From positions 1-18,313 of the forward strand of contig JADJRI010000071.1 of assembly GCA_016712275.1 (NCBI GenBank): a DNA stretch of 18,313 nucleotides, given 5' to 3'. This document shows positions 14,047 to 18,313 of this stretch, one piece after another. The DNA is from Planctomycetota bacterium. Its GTDB lineage: Bacteria; Planctomycetota; Phycisphaerae; UBA1845; UTPLA1. Positions within the stretch are counted from its first letter, which is position 1. Every line of letters begins with the position of its first letter. The translations under genes and the position numbers were made by a program. The notes below the pieces were generated by a model that had not been told where the DNA came from, searched no databases, and saw nothing but the letters and a program-made list of their open reading frames with translations.

Positions 14047-15702
14047 ATGAGATTGCTTCTCCGGAAACTAATCACCGCGTTCGCCGATTGGCGGCGGTTC
14101 GTGGCGTTGCTCGTCGCGCTGTTCATCGTTCGCGGCCTGTTCGAGTTGTCGATATTGCCGCCCTTCGAAGGATGGGACGAGTACCAGCACATCGCGTTTA
14201 TTCAATTCTACAACGAGAACGGCCGCGAGCCGGTCCTCGGCGAGAGCCTCGTGCCGCGCTCGCTCTACCCCGAACTCGTCCGCTTCCCCCATCCCCCCTT
14301 TGGTGCCGAGCAGGTGCGGCGCATCGGGGCACTCTCATACGAACAATTTTGGGCCGCCAAAGAGCCGCCATCCGTGTTGCCCCGCGCCCGCGATCTGCCG
14401 CTCTATCAGGCCCAGCAGCCCCCGCTCTATTACAAGCTGGTCGCCCCGTTCCACACATGGCTGATGGACCGCGGCGGAATTCTCGCCAGTGTCACCGGCC
14501 TGCGCCTCCTGAATATCCTATTCGGCGCCGCCGCCGTGGCGATCGCGGCCGCTTCGATCGGCCGCATTCTCAAACCCGGACCACATCGCTACATCGTGGG
14601 GCTGCTCATCGCCACCCAACCGCTCTACCTCATCAACTGCACGCGCGTCGCGAACGACGCATTGGCCGTCCTGCTCGGCACCATCGCAACTGCATGCCTC
14701 CTCAATCAGAACAATCGCCGATGGTGGCCGCGCATGGGTGTCGGAGGATTGGCACTCGGCGGGGCGATACTGGCGAAGACGAATTTGCTGGGGCTGATGC
14801 CGTTTGTTGTTTTCCTGTTTGCGTGGATGGCATTTACGAGGCGGGCTTCGTGGGGGCGCGCTGCGGGCGGGCTGGCCGTTGTGTTTGTGTTGACTGCGGG
14901 CGTGACGTTTTCCTATTTCAAAGGAAATCTCGACCGGTATGGAATGATGACGCCGCTGCAGGAGTCGCTCAAGAACAAGACCGGCGGGCGCGGGCCGGGC
15001 GATCTGTTTCGTGCGATTGTCGAACTGGACTGGCGGCGGGATTTTGCGGCACGCTTGTTTCGGCAAAGCCTCTGGCGCGGCGGCTGGAGCATGCTCGGGC
15101 TCGAAGAAGGATCCCTGGCGGGTGTTAATCGGCCGATACCGAAGGCCTTCGGAGCACTCACGACCATTGCCGTGGTTTCAGCCCTCATTACAACAATGCG
15201 TCGAAAGCGCCGGCCGCACGGTGTGATGGCCGAACCGTATGGCAGCGTACCGCTATTCGTACTGTGCGGCGGAATGACGGCGGCTCTCGCCTATCATGCG
15301 TTGCAATCGCAGATGGCGCTGAAAAACGTCGGCACAAATGCGTGGTACGGCGCGGTCGTCTTCCCCTGGCTGATCGCGCTCATCTACGCGGGCTTGATGA
15401 CCCTGCCCTGGAATCGCGTCGCGACGCTCAGCGCGGCTGCATTATTGCTGACTCAAGTGGCCGCCGAAATATACGGGACATGCTGCCTCATGCCGCCCGC
15501 CTACTACGGCGGCTCATGGAGCGACACGGTGCGGAATCGAATCGATTCAATGCATCTGGAGGGAATGGGCGCGGGCGCAACAACACCATGTGCCATTATT
15601 GCGGCACTACTCGCATGTCTCGGCATCGCGGTTTGGATGCGTGAGGTCCGGCATTCGACGGCAACCCAGCCGCCCACCGCCGAACCAAGAAATGACAACT
15701 GA
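14047..15702 (+). CDS. GT-C-type membrane glycosyltransferase (PMT/ArnT/DUF2142-like)
   Basis: A 551-residue polytopic membrane protein with about ten hydrophobic segments. After the first TM (about 18-37) comes PPFEGWDEYQHI (38-49), the acidic D44-E45 motif expected in the first external loop of GT-C enzymes, then QQPPLYYKL (123-131), the matching PPLYY motif before the second TM. Further segments include LLNILFGAAAVAIAAASI, YIVGLLIATQPLYLINCTRVANDALAVLLG and LALGGAILAKTNLLGLMPFVVFLFAW. Such enzymes transfer sugars from polyprenyl-phosphate donors to lipids or proteins outside the cytoplasmic membrane; donor and acceptor are not predictable here. The frame is clean with one unambiguous ATG at 14047, but no ribosome site. 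The hydrophilic tail after residue 535 is disordered. No neighbouring glycan genes; stands alone. Confidence -1.
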   Translation: MRLLLRKLITAFADWRRFVALLVALFIVRGLFELSILPPFEGWDEYQHIAFIQFYNENGREPVLGESLVPRSLYPELVRFPHPPFGAEQVRRIGALSYEQFWAAKEPPSVLPRARDLPLYQAQQPPLYYKLVAPFHTWLMDRGGILASVTGLRLLNILFGAAAVAIAAASIGRILKPGPHRYIVGLLIATQPLYLINCTRVANDALAVLLGTIATACLLNQNNRRWWPRMGVGGLALGGAILAKTNLLGLMPFVVFLFAWMAFTRRASWGRAAGGLAVVFVLTAGVTFSYFKGNLDRYGMMTPLQESLKNKTGGRGPGDLFRAIVELDWRRDFAARLFRQSLWRGGWSMLGLEEGSLAGVNRPIPKAFGALTTIAVVSALITTMRRKRRPHGVMAEPYGSVPLFVLCGGMTAALAYHALQSQMALKNVGTNAWYGAVVFPWLIALIYAGLMTLPWNRVATLSAAALLLTQVAAEIYGTCCLMPPAYYGGSWSDTVRNRIDSMHLEGMGAGATTPCAIIAALLACLGIAVWMREVRHSTATQPPTAEPRNDN

Positions 15703-15713
15703 AATTCGACAAG

Positions 15714-15766
15714 CGCCGATCGTCGCGCAAACTCAAAACCGTTTGCGTCAAATCAGTTGATCGGCG
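15714..15766. terminator. Nested inverted repeats between convergent genes
   Basis: CGCCGATC (15714-15721) pairs with GATCGGCG (15759-15766), and nested inside CGCAAAC (15726-15732) pairs with GTTTGCG (15741-15747). It lies between the convergent glycosyltransferase (ends 15702) and secreted-protein gene (ends 15753). A shared transcript-end structure is plausible, but there is no U-tract. Confidence -1.
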
Positions 15767-16226
15767 AGCTTCCGCCCGGGTTCGTTGTAAGCGGATTTGA
15801 AAGCACCCCGCTCAAAAGGCCGCCACCGCCCCCATTCAACAACCCACCCAGCGCTGAGTTGCCGCCGGCCAGCAGATTGAGACTGTCGACAAGATTTTGA
15901 ATGATACCCACGAACTGAAGAAACAACTGGTTAAACGTATCGCGCACCCACGGCGTGTCGTCCGGAATATTGCCGTCAAACGGATCGAACGTTCCCTCCT
16001 GAATGGAGATGGCCTGCCGCGTGTAATTCCCCGCGCAAGGGCCTGCAAAGCGCCGCCGCTCGTCGTGGTGAACTGGTTCTCAACAATCGGCTGCCGTCCA
16101 CTTCCGGTCGGCTGCGTCGTAGTCTGTGCCTCGTTGGGTCTGACGCTGGCAGAACCAGCGTTGTGGCGATCGCCGCCAGCCGCGATGCCCCTGTCCTGCC
16201 GCTCGGCGGAAATAGGTCTTACGCAT
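15753..16226 (-). pseudogene. Small secreted protein, reading frame broken three times
   Basis: Read with three one-base corrections this is a secreted protein of about 159 residues. ATG 16226 opens MRKTYFRRAAGQG; one frame over lies a signal-peptide core LAAIATTLVLPAS; one frame further ASVRPNEAQTTTQPTGSGRQPIVENQFTTTSGGAL; and back in the first frame GNYTRQAISIQEGTFDPFDGNIPDDTPWVRDTFNQLFLQFVGIIQNLVDSLNLLAGG, ending in a Gly/Leu/Asn-rich tail (GGLLNGGGGGLLSGV...SSPIN, TGA 15753). All three changes have the same sense (one base lost). GGGAG lies about ten bases before the ATG and a good -10 lies upstream at 16303-16308. Signal peptide and frame joining are inferred; no known family. The intact piece alone is only 64 codons from 15947. 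Confidence -1.
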
Positions 16227-16302
16227 GGGTCATTGACTCCCGTATTGCAGGTGTGGACGTCCGAATCGGGAAAGACGGCGAGGTCGCCCCCAATTCCCAC
16301 GC

Positions 16303-16333
16303 ATTATACATCGGCCATTCACCCCAGTCGCAA
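16303..16333 (-). promoter_or_regulatory. Promoter for the small secreted-protein gene
   Basis: On the minus strand a perfect TATAAT (16308-16303) is preceded by TTGCGA (16333-16328) with a 19-base spacer, slightly long. Start of transcription near 16296 would give a leader of about 70 bases before ATG 16226. The remaining bases up to the yajC stop at 16481 show no gene. Confidence -1.
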
Positions 16334-16480
16334 CCGGACCGACACTTTTTGCAGCCCGCGTTTAACCGGAGCACCGATATTCAGCGGCAAATTCCGCGCA
16401 GAACGAGAGTTATGGCATGGGTGAGCATTGGGTGCATTTGCCCAGACACGGGCTATTTCTTGTCTTTGGCGACATCTGTA

Positions 16481-16843
16481 TCAGGAAGCCGCTGCCGCCG
16501 GCGCATTGGATGCCAGTACTTTTTGAATCGCAGCCTTCGAAAAGGTGATTTTCGTGTTGCTGGATTCATCGACCTTCAGCGTCACTTCATCATCTCGAAC
16601 GGCCGTCACCGTCCCGACGATGCCGCCGATGGTGATAACCCGATCATTCTTCTTCAGCGCGCTGAGGAGCGCCTCCCGCTTCTTCCGTTCCTTCGATTGC
16701 GGGCGAATCATGAGGAAATACATGATTGCAAACATGCCGATCAGCAAAGGCAGGGGAAACGCATCAAAGAAGCCTGGGGCCGGCTTTTGCGCTGCGGGTT
16801 GACTGGTGGTGGCCTGTGCAAGAAACGAAAGCGCATCGATCAT
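16481..16843 (-). CDS. yajC: Preprotein translocase subunit YajC
   Basis: YajC is the small single-span inner-membrane partner of SecDF in protein export. The 120-residue protein has a short N-terminal region with QATTSQPAAQKPAPGFFDAF, one transmembrane helix (LPLLIGMFAIMYFLMI, about 31-46), the family motif RPQSKERKKREALLSALKKNDRVITIGGIVGTV, and a beta-rich cytoplasmic tail (DDEVTLKVDESSNTKITFSKAAIQKVL). Its ATG overlaps the tgt stop as ATGA, so tgt and yajC form a translationally coupled operon, the arrangement common in many bacteria. secD and secF usually follow; here the next gene is a small secreted protein after a 254-base gap. Length and motifs are normal. Confidence -1.
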   Translation of the reverse strand: MIDALSFLAQATTSQPAAQKPAPGFFDAFPLPLLIGMFAIMYFLMIRPQSKERKKREALLSALKKNDRVITIGGIVGTVTAVRDDEVTLKVDESSNTKITFSKAAIQKVLASNAPAAAAS

Positions 16844-17997
16844 TGAGAAGCCTCTGATTCGTTTGAGTCACGGCGTGCCCGAATTTCCGCATCCCGAAGG
16901 AGGCCGGAAAGGTCGCCCTCACGGATAGCCTGGCGGATTCGCCTCATCCACCGATGATAGTAAGCGATGTTGTGCAGTGAAACCAGTATCGGCCCGAGCA
17001 TCTCATCCGCTAGGAACAAATGCCGTAAATACCCTCGCGTAAAGTTCTTACAGCAGGCACAGTCGCAGTTCGAATCGAGCGGCTTCTCGTCCAGACGGTG
17101 CTTCGCATTTCGCAATCGCACAAAGCCGGCATCCGTAAACGCAAACGAATTTCGCCCGTTTCGCGTCGGCATCACGCAGTCGAACATGTCCACCCCGGCC
17201 GCAACCGCGCGAATGAGATCCAGCGGACGCCCCACCCCCATCAGATACCGCGGCCGATTCTCCGGCATGTGTTGAGCAAAATCGCGGAGACAGGTCGCCA
17301 TGTCATCGGGAGATTCCCCTACCGACAAACCGCCGATCGCATAGCCCGGAAAGTCAATGGAAACCAGGGCATCGAGGCACTGGCGGCGCAAATCAATATT
17401 TAATCCGCCCTGAACGATCCCGAAGAGGGCCTGATCCGTACGAACCTTTGCCGCCTTGCAGGCACCGGCCCAACGGATGGTTCGCTCGACCGCGCGCTCG
17501 AGTGCGTCGGGCGAAGCCGGCAGCGAGGCGCATTCGTCGAAGGCCATGATGATGTCCGCGCCAAGCTCTTCCTGAATTTTGATCGAGCTGGCCGGATCGA
17601 GCCGCATGGGTGCGCCATCGATGTGCGATTTGAACGATACGCCGTCATCGTCGACGGCGTTCAGCGTTGCAAGGCTGAAAACCTGAAACCCGCCGCTGTC
17701 GGTGAGAATCGGGCCGTCCCATGCCATGAACCGGTGCAGCCCGCCCAGTTCGCTCACCGTTTGTGAGCCGGGTCGAAGCGCGAGGTGATACGTGTTGGCC
17801 AGCAGGATCGTCGTGCCCAATTCGCGAAGCTGTTCGGGAAGAATTCCTTTCACGCTGCCGCGCGTTCCGACCGGCATGAACACCGGCGTTTCGATCGTGC
17901 CGTGCGGCGTCGAAAATGTGCCGAGCCGGGCAAAGGTGGATGGGTCGCGATGGATAAGTTTGTATTCGAACAAAGCGCGCGGGAAACTCCATCGCAC
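16840..17997 (-). CDS. tgt: tRNA-guanine(34) transglycosylase
   Basis: Tgt swaps guanine 34 of GUN-anticodon tRNAs for preQ1 in the queuosine pathway. The 385-residue protein has the full TIM-barrel signature: ETPVFMPVGTRGSVKGILPEQL, LANTYHLALRPG, ILTDSGGFQVFSL with D100 as general acid/base, ALFGIVQGG, YAIGGLSVGE, RYLMGVGRPLDL, and VDMFDCVMPTRNGR with D273 as the covalent nucleophile. The zinc site is C311-x-C313-xx-C316 with H342 (SLHN). The listed start is GTG 17997; a TTG at 17973 (before FEYKLIHRD) fits the usual family start better, with TGGAG about 12 bases upstream, so the first eight residues are uncertain. The stop overlaps yajC. Queuosine enzymes other than this are not in the window. 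Certain identification. Confidence -1.
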   Translation of the reverse strand: MRWSFPRALFEYKLIHRDPSTFARLGTFSTPHGTIETPVFMPVGTRGSVKGILPEQLRELGTTILLANTYHLALRPGSQTVSELGGLHRFMAWDGPILTDSGGFQVFSLATLNAVDDDGVSFKSHIDGAPMRLDPASSIKIQEELGADIIMAFDECASLPASPDALERAVERTIRWAGACKAAKVRTDQALFGIVQGGLNIDLRRQCLDALVSIDFPGYAIGGLSVGESPDDMATCLRDFAQHMPENRPRYLMGVGRPLDLIRAVAAGVDMFDCVMPTRNGRNSFAFTDAGFVRLRNAKHRLDEKPLDSNCDCACCKNFTRGYLRHLFLADEMLGPILVSLHNIAYYHRWMRRIRQAIREGDLSGLLRDAEIRARRDSNESEASQ

Positions 17998-18088
17998 AGT
18001 GCCAAATCTAAGGCACCTGCGGACTTTGGCGGCGGGAATAATTCACACGGCACCCCGCAACGACATGATTGTCGGACCTTGAAGTCCC

Positions 18089-18118
18089 TTGACTCCGTCC
18101 GATAGATGAAAGTATACT
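18089..18118 (+). promoter_or_regulatory. Strong sigma70-type promoter
   Basis: TTGACT (18089-18094) and TATACT (18113-18118) each differ from consensus by one base and are spaced by 18 bases. It points away from tgt. The start would be near 18125, exactly at the base of the hairpin at 18123-18155. Confidence -1.
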
Positions 18119-18122
18119 AGCA

Positions 18123-18155
18123 GGGCTTGGGGCACTCAGGAAGTGTTCCAAACCC
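18123..18155 (+). ncRNA. Long hairpin at the 5' end of the predicted leader
   Basis: GGG, TTGG, GG and CACT on the left arm (18123-18136) pair with AGTG, TT, CCAA and CCC on the right (18142-18155), with two G-U pairs, one C-A mismatch and a five-base loop. A second stem follows: CCGCGGGCC (18162-18170) against GGCC (18182-18185) and CGCGG (18190-18194). Structured 5' leader or start of a small RNA; no known riboswitch recognised. Confidence -1.
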
Positions 18156-18198
18156 AAAGATCCGCGGGCCAAGCGGCAGGAGGCCGAAGCGCGGTGCA

Positions 18199-18217
18199 GA
18201 GGCATGAGGCATGAGGC
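18199..18217 (+). repeat. 7-base tandem repeat in the leader
   Basis: GAGGCAT occurs twice in tandem followed by a partial third copy (GAGGC). It lies between the second leader stem and the possible ribosome site at 18250. Confidence -1.
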
Positions 18218-18261
18218 CCGCTGTCCCGACGGCTCCCCGACGTCGCATTGGAGGGAATTCG

Positions 18262-18313
18262 TTGAGCAAGCGAATCGCCGGCCCGACGGACCGTTCAGCA
18301 CGGTCGACGTCGG
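18262..18313 (+). CDS. Possible start of a gene running off the right edge
   Basis: GGAGGG (18250-18255) lies six bases before TTG 18262, which opens SKRIAGPTDRSARSTS to the window end without a stop. The strong upstream promoter supports a gene starting here, but only 17 codons are visible and TTG is a rare start. No function can be assigned; the alternative is an untranslated RNA. Confidence -1.
   Translation, partial: MSKRIAGPTDRSARSTS

Noticed and set aside
14088..15128. A 346-codon open frame overlapping the glycosyltransferase in another frame
   Set aside because: Very Arg-rich with no hydrophobic or domain pattern, while the overlapping frame gives a clear polytopic GT-C protein.
16163..16846. 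A 227-codon plus-strand open frame opposite yajC and the secreted-protein gene
   Set aside because: yajC on the minus strand is certain, and the plus frame has no recognisable domain or ribosome site.
18008..18301. A 97-codon minus-strand open frame upstream of tgt
   Set aside because: It covers a strong plus-strand promoter and hairpins, has low-complexity Ser/Arg composition and no family similarity.

Overview
The window reads as chromosomal DNA of a GC-rich, probably Gram-negative-type bacterium. A planctomycete (Phycisphaerae-like) origin is my best guess. It rests on the mix of genes, on small palindromic repeats sitting inside coding regions, and on an iron-sulfur/NrfD membrane fusion protein; no rRNA or other phylogenetic marker settles it. 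I see no tRNA, rRNA, CRISPR array, transposase or phage gene.

Layout. Positions 1-1582 (+) carry the 3' part of nadC (NAD synthesis; one-base frameshift) overlapping birA (biotin ligase) by ATGA. Positions 1830-7245 (+) encode a membrane-bound molybdopterin oxidoreductase: a four-cluster ferredoxin fused to an NrfD-type membrane anchor (1830-3407), an AbiEii/MNT-like nucleotidyltransferase lodged between the subunits (3489-4049), and the molybdopterin catalytic subunit (4065-7245), which is broken by at least three frame changes and carries two copies of a palindromic element. A convergent minus-strand block (7280-10952) holds a TylF-like methyltransferase, a cupin, a conserved small protein, a lipoprotein with an amber codon in its signal peptide, a frameshifted membrane-anchored protein, and a DUF2442/DUF4160 pair. 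A strong bidirectional terminator separates this from dnaK (11021-12949, -). Then come a frameshifted zinc-ribbon/two-TM protein (13278-13849, -), a GT-C-type membrane glycosyltransferase (14047-15702, +), a frameshifted secreted protein (15753-16226, -), and the overlapping tgt-yajC pair (16481-17997, -). The right end holds a strong plus-strand promoter followed by a structured leader and the possible start of a gene running off the window.

How genes work together. The FeS/NrfD fusion and the molybdopterin subunit should form one quinone-linked redox enzyme, probably facing the cytoplasm because neither part has a signal peptide. tgt-yajC is a usual queuosine/Sec pairing. DUF4160/DUF2442 is a recurrent two-gene unit, here translationally coupled to a third gene.

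The most striking feature is the density of reading-frame lesions: about nine in 18 kb, spread over nadC, the molybdopterin subunit, the lipoprotein, the regulatory-domain protein, the zinc-ribbon protein and the secreted protein, while birA, the FeS/NrfD fusion, dnaK, the glycosyltransferase, tgt and yajC are intact. Consensus-sequence errors are the simplest explanation (nadC is a housekeeping gene), but local gene decay cannot be excluded from the sequence alone. I did not find a convincing wholly new system; the best candidates for follow-up are the palindromic elements inside genes, the nucleotidyltransferase inside the redox locus, and the 5'-hairpin leader at the right end.
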